Positions 25,692 to 33,749 of a stretch of 47,281 bases of DNA are shown here, piece by piece (position 1 is the stretch's first letter; each line of letters starts with the position of its first letter). The notes beneath the pieces are model-generated. The model was given only the letters and a program-made list of their open reading frames with translations, was not told where the DNA came from and made no database searches. This DNA is from Bacteroidales bacterium UBA1714 (GTDB taxonomy: Bacteria; Bacteroidota; Bacteroidia; Bacteroidales; Paludibacteraceae), in NCBI GenBank assembly GCA_002317295.1, contig DCIY01000011.1, positions 1-47,281 of the forward strand, read 5' to 3'. Made by a program: the position numbers and the translations under genes.

Positions 25692-26946
25692 CCATCAAGT
25701 CCATCAATATCAGTGAGAAGCACAGGTAAATGATGGTTTCCAATCGGGACAGATTATCGTCGGTGAGCATATTCAGACCAAACAATATATTCAGATACAG
25801 GCCATATTGCCGTGCACGGCTGTTGCGAGGATAAACATAAGGCAGATAACACCATCCGATGATAAACACAATCATGGCCAACAACCCCAGTTCCATACAC
25901 ACATCCAGATACTGGCAATGGCAACTGTAACACTCGTCTTGAAACGAGGTCAGGTTGACTTTAGCGAATTTTTCACTCATATAGGGTTTGACATTTCCCA
26001 CTCCCAATCCATGAACCAAATAGTCTTTGGGGGATTCCAGCGCACATTGCCAAATAAGCAAACGGGGTTGGATATTGGGATCGGTGCGGTGGTCATTAAT
26101 ATGGAGAACATGATCGATGGTCATGTCTTTCATGCGTGGATGAAACTGCCAAATGAGCAGACAACATCCTATTCCGGCCATCACAATGGCCGTTCCTACC
26201 ATATAACGATGGTGTCTTACACGAATCTGTTTGACCAATGCTATCGTTCCTACAGCCACTAAGGATAAGATGTTGGCTCGAGAACCGGTGGCCAATACCG
26301 CGGTCATCATACATACCAAACTGAAACCAAAGAAAAGGTATGCTTTGACTTGCCCCCAGGCCTGTACCCAATCGTGTCGAAGCATAAACGCCAATATCAG
26401 TCCGATACCTAAGGCGCTGCAGTATAACATGCGGTGCTTGATGGACGATAAGAGTAAATCAAAATCGTGCAACTGAAAATCAATGAGTACGGAATGAATA
26501 TTATGAAAGAAGACATATTCATAATTACGCACCCAAAACAAAACAAAACTATACAAAAACAACGAACTCACACACCCGATAATGGCCACCAGACTTATTT
26601 TACGCCAATCATACAAATGGTTGACTCCATAATAAGCTACTATGGGAAAAATCAACAAACTGATATGATAGTCCGGAAAACGACCACCATAGGGTTGTGC
26701 CCACAATAGGGATACCATCTCCCAACAGGTCCATCCCAATAAGAATAATGCCGGAAACATATGTTTCCCCCCTTGCCGGTTGGCATCACACAGAAAACGT
26801 CCCTCCATAAACCAGGAAACAAGCCATGCCATCCAACACCACATCACGATGGTGCGGGGGAGTGTTAGAGATGCGGCCAGGCAGAGAAATAAAAAATAAT
26901 TTACCTGTTGTATACCTGTGGAGTAGACGGAGCGTAATGAGTTCAT
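25657..26946 (-). CDS. O-antigen ligase family protein (Wzy_C-like)
   Basis: A 429-residue membrane protein with about ten to twelve hydrophobic segments and one large periplasmic loop around residues 265-340 (MKDMTIDHVLHINDHRTDPN ... YLVHGLGVGNVKPYMSEKF). The RLLIWQCAL and HGLGVGN pattern followed by HCQYLDVCMELGLLAMI is typical of the WaaL/Wzy superfamily, which joins or polymerises glycans at the periplasmic face. It overlaps the GT9 stop by the ATGA tetranucleotide, making it the last gene of the lptB chain. Ligase versus polymerase cannot be separated by sequence. Confidence 0.85.
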   Translation of the reverse strand: MNSLRSVYSTGIQQVNYFLFLCLAASLTLPRTIVMWCWMAWLVSWFMEGRFLCDANRQGGKHMFPALFLLGWTCWEMVSLLWAQPYGGRFPDYHISLLIFPIVAYYGVNHLYDWRKISLVAIIGCVSSLFLYSFVLFWVRNYEYVFFHNIHSVLIDFQLHDFDLLLSSIKHRMLYCSALGIGLILAFMLRHDWVQAWGQVKAYLFFGFSLVCMMTAVLATGSRANILSLVAVGTIALVKQIRVRHHRYMVGTAIVMAGIGCCLLIWQFHPRMKDMTIDHVLHINDHRTDPNIQPRLLIWQCALESPKDYLVHGLGVGNVKPYMSEKFAKVNLTSFQDECYSCHCQYLDVCMELGLLAMIVFIIGWCYLPYVYPRNSRARQYGLYLNILFGLNMLTDDNLSRLETIIYLCFSLILMDLMAKSSDTPAAVA

Positions 26947-27872
26947 AGGTCAAGAGCCGTTAATACATGTTGTATAATCATTTGTTCTGGTATGTTCAGA
27001 CAATGGAAGTCTTTGAATTTGCAATTGCGTCTGCCATATACAGAGCAGGGTCTGCATGGCAGAGGTAACCGCAAACAATCTTCCATGGATTGTCCCAATC
27101 CGATAAATCCGGTTTTTGGGGAAGTGGCACCCCATAACGAGATGACGCGTGTTCCCACAAAGGATGCCAAGTGCATGTTGGCAGAGTCCATGGTCAGCAT
27201 CCATCTCAAGGATGCCATGATATCCAATTCCTCACTCATACTGTGCTTGCCGGCCAGACTGATGACATTGGGATAGCGTTGTTCCCACTGCTGTAAAATG
27301 GCCATTTCCTGTTCCCCTCCGCCAAACAACAGAACATTCTCGTTCTTTTGGGCCATTACCTGTGCCAATTGTGCCACAATACGTTCCATCCGCTCTGTGG
27401 GATAAATCTTTCCCTTGTGCGCAGCAAAGGGCGCTATTCCGATGTGTTTACGAACAACGGCAGTATCGGTGGCAGGAGCAGTCAGTTGGGGTAAATCCAA
27501 CAATTGAACATAACGGGTTAACATGGTGGGCATGGTGACCATATGACCATGGGTAATCAGCCAACGACGAACACGTTTTTTGCACAACTTACGCACGCGT
27601 ACACCATGAAGCAATGCCCGTATATCCATTCCCCAACTTCTCCATACACTGTGTGCATCAATGACCATGTCATATTGTTTCCAATCAATCGTACTGCCAT
27701 AGGCCAAAAAATGCACATTGGATGGCAACCGCTGTACCAACGCTTCCATTTTAGGACGCGTCAGCAGGGTATAGTGACGATCCGGATAGGTCTGGGCTGC
27801 CTGACGAAGGGCAGCACACACCATAGCCACATCACCTATGGCAGACATGCGAATAACCAATATACGTCTCAT
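26943..27872 (-). CDS. Glycosyltransferase family 9 (heptosyltransferase-like)
   Basis: A 309-residue GT-B enzyme. It begins MRRILVIRMSAIGDVAMVCA, the classic GT9 start. The C-terminal half has MLTMDSANMHLASFVGTRVISLWGATSPKTGF, typical for heptosyltransferases of LPS core, and a Cys-rich CRPCSVYGRRNCKFKDFHCL end common in Bacteroidota members. The longer upstream reading frame lies inside the DUF4254 gene and lacks similarity, so 27872 is the start; it shares one base with the DUF4254 stop. It likely adds a heptose or related sugar to the LPS inner core. Confidence 0.9.
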   Translation of the reverse strand: MRRILVIRMSAIGDVAMVCAALRQAAQTYPDRHYTLLTRPKMEALVQRLPSNVHFLAYGSTIDWKQYDMVIDAHSVWRSWGMDIRALLHGVRVRKLCKKRVRRWLITHGHMVTMPTMLTRYVQLLDLPQLTAPATDTAVVRKHIGIAPFAAHKGKIYPTERMERIVAQLAQVMAQKNENVLLFGGGEQEMAILQQWEQRYPNVISLAGKHSMSEELDIMASLRWMLTMDSANMHLASFVGTRVISLWGATSPKTGFIGLGQSMEDCLRLPLPCRPCSVYGRRNCKFKDFHCLNIPEQMIIQHVLTALDL

Positions 27873-28477
27873 TACTTGTTTTGGTACAGTACGGGATTGA
27901 GGTTGGGATCGTTGTACATTTTCATTTGGCGATACACTTTCATAATGCGGCGTCCCGCCTGATAATCTTCCAACAATTGGTTGATGGAAGTGGTCATATC
28001 GTCCAATTGCTCCATCAGAACGGCCAGTTTGTGAGCACATTTGTCATGCTGCTCTTCACTCACATCCGTTCGATTGGCTTCTATTTGCATATGATAAATC
28101 TTGACATGCAGGATGCTCAGTCGATCAATAGCCCAAGCGGGACTTTCCGTATTGATGCGTGCATCGGGTAATGGCGTGATGTGGTGGTATTGATTCCAAA
28201 AATACGAATCAATATGTTCCACACGGTCTGTCCGGTTTTGGTTGCTTACATCAATTCTGCGTTTGAGTGCCAAGGCGGCCACGGGATCTATATGAGGATC
28301 GCGAATGATATCCTCCAAATGCCACTGCACCACATCAATCCAGGCTTTGCAATACAACTCATGCTCAATGCTGCCTTCCTCATACGGATTGGGCACAGGA
28401 GCATCCACATGGTCGGTGACATGATAATCCGCTACTGCACGGCGAAAAATAGTGTTACTTAATTCGGTAAAATTCAT
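27872..28477 (-). CDS. DUF4254 domain-containing protein
   Basis: A 201-residue, mostly helical cytoplasmic protein without signal peptide. Segments such as YCKAWIDVVQWHLEDIIRDPHIDP, ALALKRRIDVSNQNRTDRVEHID and DARINTESPAWAIDRLSILHVKIYHM match my memory of DUF4254, a Bacteroidota family of unknown function often found beside GT9 genes. Here it is sandwiched between lptB (ATGA overlap at 28474-28477) and GT9 (stop and start share one base), so its job is probably tied to LPS synthesis. Conserved His, Asp and Arg residues hint at an enzyme or metal site, but no function is established. Confidence 0.82.
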   Translation of the reverse strand: MNFTELSNTIFRRAVADYHVTDHVDAPVPNPYEEGSIEHELYCKAWIDVVQWHLEDIIRDPHIDPVAALALKRRIDVSNQNRTDRVEHIDSYFWNQYHHITPLPDARINTESPAWAIDRLSILHVKIYHMQIEANRTDVSEEQHDKCAHKLAVLMEQLDDMTTSINQLLEDYQAGRRIMKVYRQMKMYNDPNLNPVLYQNK

Positions 28478-29259
28478 ATCTTGTTATTTTCTTTATTCTC
28501 AATGCTTGACGCGTTGGTTTCTTCACGCGTTTTTTTCTTCAGTACAAAGTCTCTTCCCAAATAGTTCTTCCTTACTGTCGGATTCTCTGCCAATTCTTCC
28601 GGAGTACCATGAAAGAGGATCTTGCCCTCAAACAGCAGGTAGGCTCTGTCGGTAATCATCAACGTCTCGTCCACATTGTGGTCGGTAATCAGAATGCCGA
28701 TATTCTTATCTTTGAGACTCCACACGACATCCTGAATCTCCTGCACAGCAATGGGATCGACACCGGCAAAGGGTTCATCCAACATCACAAACTTAGGCTC
28801 AATGGCCAAACAACGGGCAATCTCCGTACGACGTCGTTCTCCGCCGGATAACCGATCTCCCAGGTTATGGCGCACATGGCCCAAATTGAAATCCTTAATC
28901 AACATTTCCAGTTTTTGAACCCGTTGTTCTTTGGTAAACGGCGTCATTTCCAACACGGCCATGATATTATCTTCCACGCTCATTTTGCGGAATACACTGG
29001 CTTCCTGGGGCAGGTAACCGATACCCATCTGAGCCCGTTTGTACATCGGAAAAGAGGTAATTTCTTCCTCATTGAGAAATATCTTGCCATTGTTGGCAGT
29101 CACCAGACCGGTCGTCATATAAAAGGTGGTTGTCTTACCGGCACCATTAGGCCCCAGTAATCCTACAATCTCTCCTTGATGTAACTCAATGGAAACATCG
29201 TTGACTACGGTACGTTTGCCATAGCGCTTAATCAAATGTTCTGTTCGTAATGTATCCAT
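28474..29259 (-). CDS. lptB: LPS export ABC transporter ATP-binding protein LptB
   Basis: A 261-residue ATPase that powers LPS extraction from the inner membrane by LptFG. Walker A GPNGAGKTTT (37-46), Q-loop LPQEASVF, signature LSGGERRRTEIARCLA, Walker B FVMLDEPFAGVDP and the LptB-typical ITDHNVDETL are all present. The acidic/Asn tail after residue 240 is extra. It heads a tightly overlapping set with DUF4254, GT9 and O-antigen ligase. Upstream lies a repeat array (29275-29388), in which I see no promoter of the usual type. Confidence 0.95.
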   Translation of the reverse strand: MDTLRTEHLIKRYGKRTVVNDVSIELHQGEIVGLLGPNGAGKTTTFYMTTGLVTANNGKIFLNEEEITSFPMYKRAQMGIGYLPQEASVFRKMSVEDNIMAVLEMTPFTKEQRVQKLEMLIKDFNLGHVRHNLGDRLSGGERRRTEIARCLAIEPKFVMLDEPFAGVDPIAVQEIQDVVWSLKDKNIGILITDHNVDETLMITDRAYLLFEGKILFHGTPEELAENPTVRKNYLGRDFVLKKKTREETNASSIENKENNKI

Positions 29260-29274
29260 CTCTATTTTTATTAG

Positions 29275-29388
29275 TTTAGAGAACGGCCTCCGGCCTACCG
29301 TTTAGAGAACGGCCTTTGGCCTACAGTTGTCAACTCTAAACTAGGGCTTTGCCCGTAAACTCTAAACTCTAAACTCTAAACTCTAAAC
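29275..29388. repeat. Hairpin repeat locus B
   Basis: Three parts in a row. Two 26-bp units (29275-29300, 29301-29326) are the reverse-orientation form of locus A, with hairpins GGCC-TCC-GGCC and GGCC-TTT-GGCC. A linker carries the hairpin GGGC-TTT-GCCC (29344-29354). Then come four perfect TAAACTC heptamers plus a partial one (29356-29388). The exodeoxyribonuclease stop codon (29376-29378) lies inside the heptamer array, so the last residues of that protein are repeat-encoded. Confidence 0.85.
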
Positions 29389-30143
29389 GAAACCACCACC
29401 GGGCAGTGATCCGAATGAACGACTTGTTGCAAAATCGCGGCATCCTGCAATTGGTCACGTAAACTCTCGCTTACCCAATGATAGTCAATTCGCCAACCGG
29501 CGTTGCGAGCACGGGCACCAAAACGCATGCTCCACCACGAATATTCATTGGGATTGGAATTGTACACACGAAACGTATCCACCATTCCGCTTGCCTGCCA
29601 ACGGTCCATCCATTCCCGCTCTTCAGGCAAAAATCCGCTGACACCAATTTGGCGTTCCGGATGATTGATGTCAATGGGTTTGTGGCATATATTAAAATCT
29701 CCACAAACAATCAGGTTGGGACGTTGGTGCTGCAACCGGTTTTTCCAAATCAAAAAATCCTCCAAAAAACGCATTTTGACCTCCTGACGTACATCTCCGG
29801 TGGTTCCGCTGGGAACATAGACGCTCACCAGGGTGAGGTCTCCAAAGTCTGCTCGCAGCACACGTCCTTCTTTGTCATACTCCTCAATGCCCATGCCGGC
29901 CTGCACCAAATCGGGTTGGATACGCGAAAAAATACCCACACCCGAATACCCTTTTTTCTCGGCCGAATGCAGATAAGCGTACGGATAACCGGCCTCAGCA
30001 AACGCGAGGGTATCCACCTGATCGGGTTGCGCTTTGAGTTCATTGACACACAACACATCGGGTGCTGCTTCGCCCAACCAGGAAATCAGGCCTTTGCTGA
30101 TGGCAGAACGTATGCCATTGACGTTGTAGGAAATGATTTTCAT
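29376..30143 (-). CDS. xth: Exodeoxyribonuclease III (AP endonuclease)
   Basis: A 255-residue Mg-dependent repair nuclease of the EEP fold, cutting at abasic sites and removing 3' blocks. It shows KIISYNVNGIRSA, the catalytic Glu in CVNELKAQ, YSGVGIFSR, GDFNICHKPIDI (Asp and Asn), RIDYHWVS and the final SDHCPVVVSF His. The last three residues and the stop are supplied by the TAAACTC array of locus B. Upstream, between it and the M6 protease gene, is the TTCTAT repeat (30144-30215), directly abutting the start codon. Confidence 0.96.
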   Translation of the reverse strand: MKIISYNVNGIRSAISKGLISWLGEAAPDVLCVNELKAQPDQVDTLAFAEAGYPYAYLHSAEKKGYSGVGIFSRIQPDLVQAGMGIEEYDKEGRVLRADFGDLTLVSVYVPSGTTGDVRQEVKMRFLEDFLIWKNRLQHQRPNLIVCGDFNICHKPIDINHPERQIGVSGFLPEEREWMDRWQASGMVDTFRVYNSNPNEYSWWSMRFGARARNAGWRIDYHWVSESLRDQLQDAAILQQVVHSDHCPVVVSFRV

Positions 30144-30215
30144 TCTATCTGTTCTATCAGTTCTATTTGTTCTATCAGTTCTATCGCGTTCTATTTGTTC
30201 TATCGCGTTCTATTC
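30144..30215. repeat. TTCTAT-type 9/10-bp tandem repeat
   Basis: Eight monomers built on TTCTAT plus a 3-4 nt variable end (CTG, CAG, TTG, CAG, CGCG, TTG, CGCG, CCC). The array fills the gap between the exodeoxyribonuclease start codon (30143) and the M6 protease gene and reaches into the latter: its stop codon (30200-30202) and last residues are formed by repeat monomers. Direct repeats only; no hairpin. Confidence 0.85.
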
Positions 30216-31711
30216 CCATAGATATCATACCATTGGCCGTTACGCCACATATATATCCGTCCCCGGTACAGCACTTTTTGTGCGGGGGATGCTTCTTGGA
30301 CATGAATATCCTCCAACTCGGTATCTTCTCTTACCCCGCCACGAAACTTAAATCGAATCTTCTTAAAACTCTCTTCAATCTCGGTGATTGGGTATGTGTT
30401 AAATGGTGCAATGGAATCGTAATGAGTGCTTCCCGTAGGAAAACAATCTCCCATTTTACCATAATAGGAATAAGGATCCTCACTGGATGATTGGGCAATG
30501 CCATCGGCTTCAATAATATCCACTCCCATGGCGAGACTGGAATTATTGGTGTTGTTGTTCTTCCATTGGGTGGCATTAAACTGCACCCGCGTGAGTAGTA
30601 ATCCATGCCCGCGCAGGTGTGTATCCCAACCATGTAATTGACGATTTTCCAATACATAAAACGTCGCCGGATCGGGATTGGTTCCACTCAGATTGTGTTT
30701 GCCGGTAGGACTGACGAGCAACACTTCGCCTCCCATCGACAATGCCGTCAGTTGAACATTCTCACTGTCCGTAAGCAACCGTGGGATGGCCCAACCCATA
30801 ATCATGCGTTCATATCCTGAAAAGTTGGGTGGGGTATTGCCGTGGTTATTATACGGTCCTGCGTCCATGATATCCCACATGCCCATGGTCTTATGGGTGG
30901 TGTTGTTGGTGGCGTACAAATCGGATAATCCCAACACATGACTGAACTCATGACAAAAGGTACCTATTCCTTCGTGCACCCCAGAGGCATAGTCTATTTC
31001 ATTGGAACAGGCATAGCGGTCAATGATCTTGCCGTCCAATTGCAGCGTACTGTGATATGTGGCATAGGATGCGTGCGGCCATATGAGGTCGTTTCCGGCT
31101 CCATCCGATTCACTGTAACCGGCGTAAAGAATGTAGACAAAATCAACCTTGCCATCTTTATCGTTGTCATATTGGCGAAAATCGACCTGACTGTCCACTG
31201 CGTTGCAGGCCTCCTGTACCAGTTTGTAGGCATATTTGTCATTTCCCGTTTGTCCGGAATAGTTTTGGCCATAGTAGGTACATGACTTACTGACCTGCAC
31301 CGGACCCACGACATCAAACTGGGGACAATAACTGCCGTTAGACTGGTCTGTGAAGTATGTTTTTGCAGATCCTTTGCTGTTCACCAGGGTGCGTTGCCCC
31401 GCGCTCTGAAAGATATAACGGCGCGAATAGTTTAGGCCATTCAGCATACTGTCTATCTCCGCTTTTTCCGTTTGAATGACCGTATCACTGAAACTGACCA
31501 GAATCACCAATCCGCGTGGTGCCAGATTGATGGTGATACCCGAACCGGAAGCCTGACGGTCAGGCGCAGACAATGGGGCATGCCTGCGCATGTCTTCAAT
31601 ACCCGCCTCGGTCCAATCATCAAAATGCAACCCGGGCATGGGAGGCACTGCCATAGCCATTCCCGACCACAACATCACCATCATTCCCAATATGTATCGT
31701 TTGCTTCTCAA
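30200..31711 (-). CDS. M6-family (immune inhibitor A-like) metalloprotease, lacking propeptide
   Basis: A 503-residue secreted zinc protease. Starting from TTG at 31711 it has a good signal peptide (MRSKRYILGMMVMLWSGMAM); an internal ATG at 31684 would remove the basic N terminus. The catalytic block is HEFSHVLGLSD (His254, Glu255, His258) followed by TMGMWDIMDAGPYNNHG, the family's Met-turn region. No propeptide domain is present between signal and catalytic parts; a separate gene directly upstream (31714-32046, 2 nt away) looks like that domain. The C terminus ends in repeat-derived residues and lacks a recognisable sorting domain. Confidence 0.88.
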   Translation of the reverse strand: MRSKRYILGMMVMLWSGMAMAVPPMPGLHFDDWTEAGIEDMRRHAPLSAPDRQASGSGITINLAPRGLVILVSFSDTVIQTEKAEIDSMLNGLNYSRRYIFQSAGQRTLVNSKGSAKTYFTDQSNGSYCPQFDVVGPVQVSKSCTYYGQNYSGQTGNDKYAYKLVQEACNAVDSQVDFRQYDNDKDGKVDFVYILYAGYSESDGAGNDLIWPHASYATYHSTLQLDGKIIDRYACSNEIDYASGVHEGIGTFCHEFSHVLGLSDLYATNNTTHKTMGMWDIMDAGPYNNHGNTPPNFSGYERMIMGWAIPRLLTDSENVQLTALSMGGEVLLVSPTGKHNLSGTNPDPATFYVLENRQLHGWDTHLRGHGLLLTRVQFNATQWKNNNTNNSSLAMGVDIIEADGIAQSSSEDPYSYYGKMGDCFPTGSTHYDSIAPFNTYPITEIEESFKKIRFKFRGGVREDTELEDIHVQEASPAQKVLYRGRIYMWRNGQWYDIYGNRTR

Positions 31712-31713
31712 CT

Positions 31714-32046
31714 CTAAAACACTTTAATGCCTCGGCGTTTCATGTATCGTTTTTCTTTGCGACTGCGTTGCCCTTCGTCGTGCGCAATATGCCTTCCCGC
31801 GCGCACACCACCTCCTTTATGAATGGCGTAACATAATTCACCCTCTTTATTTTCTTCAATCTGCCAACCATCCGTGGTAGCAATCCAATGGCGTCTCTCG
31901 TCGCCACGCAGGCAGATGTGCAATGTGTCTCCGTTGGGTTGAATGCGCTCAATCACCCCCATGCGAGCAGGTACCTGCTGGGGCTGTTGACCGTAGATAT
32001 AAAGGGCCATCATCAGCCCAAATAGAAGGAAAAATCCGTGTTTCAT
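31714..32046 (-). CDS. Secreted protein resembling an M6-protease propeptide
   Basis: A 110-residue protein with a signal peptide (MKHGFFLLFGLMMALYIYGQ). The mature part, with IERIQPNGDTLHICLRGDERRHWIATTDGW, GELCYAIHKGG and HDEGQRSRKEKRYMKRRG, closely follows the N-terminal propeptide pattern of Bacteroidota M6 proteases (Q-P-D-G-T-x-L-x-v-R-x-x-G-D-E-x-x-H ... DG). It overlaps mlaF by ATGA at its start and ends 2 nt before the M6 protease start. I infer that the propeptide has become a separate secreted protein that could fold or inhibit the protease in trans. The alternative is a frameshifted single gene, but the second signal peptide argues against that. Confidence 0.7.
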   Translation of the reverse strand: MKHGFFLLFGLMMALYIYGQQPQQVPARMGVIERIQPNGDTLHICLRGDERRHWIATTDGWQIEENKEGELCYAIHKGGGVRAGRHIAHDEGQRSRKEKRYMKRRGIKVF

Positions 32047-32801
32047 TGATGAGCAGCTTTAACTTTTTTGTATAACTGAGAGGCAAAGACAAAATCGTCC
32101 AGATCCTCATTATGTGCATGAAAAATATCTTCTTTACTTCCCTGCCACGCTTCATGACCGTTCTTGAGGAAGAGAATATGATCGCCAATCTCCATGATCG
32201 AATTCATGTCATGGCTGTTGACGATGGTACAAATGCCAAATTCCACGGTGATGTCATGAATGAGCTGATCAATTATCAGGCTGGTTTTGGGATCCAACCC
32301 CGAATTGGGTTCATCGCAAAACAGGTATTTGGGATTCATCACGATGGCACGCGCTATGGCCACCCGTTTCTGCTGACCTCCACTAATCTCACTGGGCATC
32401 AATCCAAATGTATGCTTCGGCATATTGACATGCTCCAGACAATAACGCACGCGCTGGGATTTCTCTTCGTCACTCAGGTCCGAAAACATGTCCAACGGAA
32501 AACGCACATTCTCCTCCACACTCATGCTGTCAAACAGCGCCGCACCCTGAAACAGCATCCCCATCTCACGCCTTAAGGCACGTGTCTCTTTTTCATTCAG
32601 GGAAGGCAGGTCGCGTCCGTCATAGAGTATCTGACCACTGTCAATGGTGTGCAGACCAATGAGGGACTTCATCAGAACCGTCTTACCACTGCCGGATTGG
32701 CCGATAATCATATTCACCTTACCCGCTTCCATCCGACAACTGACATGATCCAATACCAGGTTCCCGTCAAAGGATTTACATATGTTTTTAACCTCAATCA
32801 C
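32043..32801 (-). CDS. MlaF-like ABC transporter ATP-binding protein
   Basis: A 252-residue ATPase of the MlaF/MkL type, driving phospholipid movement between the membranes. Walker A GQSGSGKTVL (34-43), signature EISGGQQKRVAIARAIVM, Walker B YLFCDEPNSGLDP and the switch His in IVNSHDM are visible. It overlaps both neighbours by ATGA (32798-32801 with the permease, 32043-32046 with the propeptide-like gene). An MlaD-type MCE gene, expected as a third component, is not within the window. Confidence 0.92.
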   Translation of the reverse strand: MIEVKNICKSFDGNLVLDHVSCRMEAGKVNMIIGQSGSGKTVLMKSLIGLHTIDSGQILYDGRDLPSLNEKETRALRREMGMLFQGAALFDSMSVEENVRFPLDMFSDLSDEEKSQRVRYCLEHVNMPKHTFGLMPSEISGGQQKRVAIARAIVMNPKYLFCDEPNSGLDPKTSLIIDQLIHDITVEFGICTIVNSHDMNSIMEIGDHILFLKNGHEAWQGSKEDIFHAHNEDLDDFVFASQLYKKVKAAHQ

Positions 32802-33547
32802 AATAATAATTTGGTGAGTAATAAGTCTGCAAACAAAATCATGATGTTCGAGTTCACCACCGCATTGGTACTCGCTTTACCTACTTCCAACGCACCACCA
32901 TACGCATAATATCCATAGTACGAACTCAGACTGGTGATAATAAAAGCAAAGACAACCGATTTGATGATGGCGTACACGACATAATAAGGAATAAAGGCGT
33001 ACTGGATACCTACCAGATAATCGGCCACCGTAATAATGTCGGTAAAGGCTCCTACACCGTATCCGCCTACCAATCCTACGGCAATACTGATAATCACCAA
33101 CAGGGGCATCATGCTCATAAACGCCAGAATCTTTGGCAAAATCAGGTAGTTGGCACTGTTGATACCCATAATCTCCATGGCATCTATCTGCTCCGTGATG
33201 CGCATACTGCCTATCTCCGAGGCAATGTTGGAACCCACCTTGCCGGCCAATATCAAACACAGTATCGTACTGGAAAACTCCAATAACAATGTATCACGCG
33301 TCAGCAAACCGGTCGTGTACGTGGGCAGTAACGGATTCTCCGTATTCAGTTTGGCCTGAATGGTCAGGATGGCCCCAATGAAGATGGAGATGATAATCAC
33401 AATCGGCAACGATTGCAATCCCTGTTTTTCAATCTCTCGGGCATACTGACGCCAAAACATCCTTCCGCGATCCGGACGCCGAAATACTCGCTGCATGAGC
33501 AAGAAATATTCTCCCGTATGTTGTAGCAGGTGCATGTGCATGCGCAT
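32798..33547 (-). CDS. MlaE-like ABC transporter permease
   Basis: A 249-residue inner-membrane permease of the MlaE family with about five hydrophobic segments. Diagnostic parts are FIGAILTIQAKLN, LAGKVGSNIASEIGSMRITEQIDAMEIMGIN and the C-terminal YYAYGGALEVGKASTNAVVNSNIMILFADLLLTKLLL. The start is placed at 33547 because the promoter (33567-33598) lies inside the longer reading frame; ATGs at 33541 and 33535 are also possible. First gene of the long minus-strand chain. Confidence 0.92.
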   Translation of the reverse strand: MRMHMHLLQHTGEYFLLMQRVFRRPDRGRMFWRQYAREIEKQGLQSLPIVIIISIFIGAILTIQAKLNTENPLLPTYTTGLLTRDTLLLEFSSTILCLILAGKVGSNIASEIGSMRITEQIDAMEIMGINSANYLILPKILAFMSMMPLLVIISIAVGLVGGYGVGAFTDIITVADYLVGIQYAFIPYYVVYAIIKSVVFAFIITSLSSYYGYYAYGGALEVGKASTNAVVNSNIMILFADLLLTKLLL

Positions 33548-33566
33548 TCGTAGGCAAAATAGGGCG

Positions 33567-33598
33567 CAAAGATAGTGAAAAAATAGCATATATGCAAA
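33567..33598 (-). promoter_or_regulatory. Promoter of the mlaE-mlaF-M6 chain
   Basis: Read on the minus strand: TTTG (33598-33595), 20-nt spacer, TATCTTTG (33574-33567). The mlaE start at 33547 is about 20 nt further on. It lies back-to-back with the promoter of the 33750 gene (33645-33676). Confidence 0.8.
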
Positions 33599-33644
33599 AA
33601 AAACAACACTTTTGTTCTAAAATTGACAGATTTTTCGGTAAAAA

Positions 33645-33676
33645 TTTGTTTATTTGAAAAAAATGGTGTAATTTTG
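33645..33676 (+). promoter_or_regulatory. Promoter of the 33750 secreted-protein gene
   Basis: TTTG (33645-33648), 20-nt spacer, TAATTTTG (33669-33676). The start codon is 73 nt further on, giving a moderately long AT-rich leader. A second TTTG at 33653 is too close (12 nt) to fit the pattern. Confidence 0.75.
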
Positions 33677-33749
33677 CCGCCAAATTTGCTCAATTGAAAT
33701 ATAGAACAAAAATTAGGTATTATAAACAAACAATCAAAAACTAACTGAA

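Noticed and set aside
29478..30221. 247-codon open frame antisense to exodeoxyribonuclease III
   Set aside because: Shadow frame that runs through the TTCTAT repeat; no domain recognised.
31700..31720. M6 propeptide and protease as a single frameshifted gene
   Set aside because: The downstream part begins with its own basic and hydrophobic signal peptide, which would be buried in the middle of a fused protein. Read-level confirmation is still advisable.
33548..33589. Longer mlaE reading frame starting at 33589
   Set aside because: The promoter's -7 element is at 33567-33574, downstream of that start; the extra residues show no family similarity.
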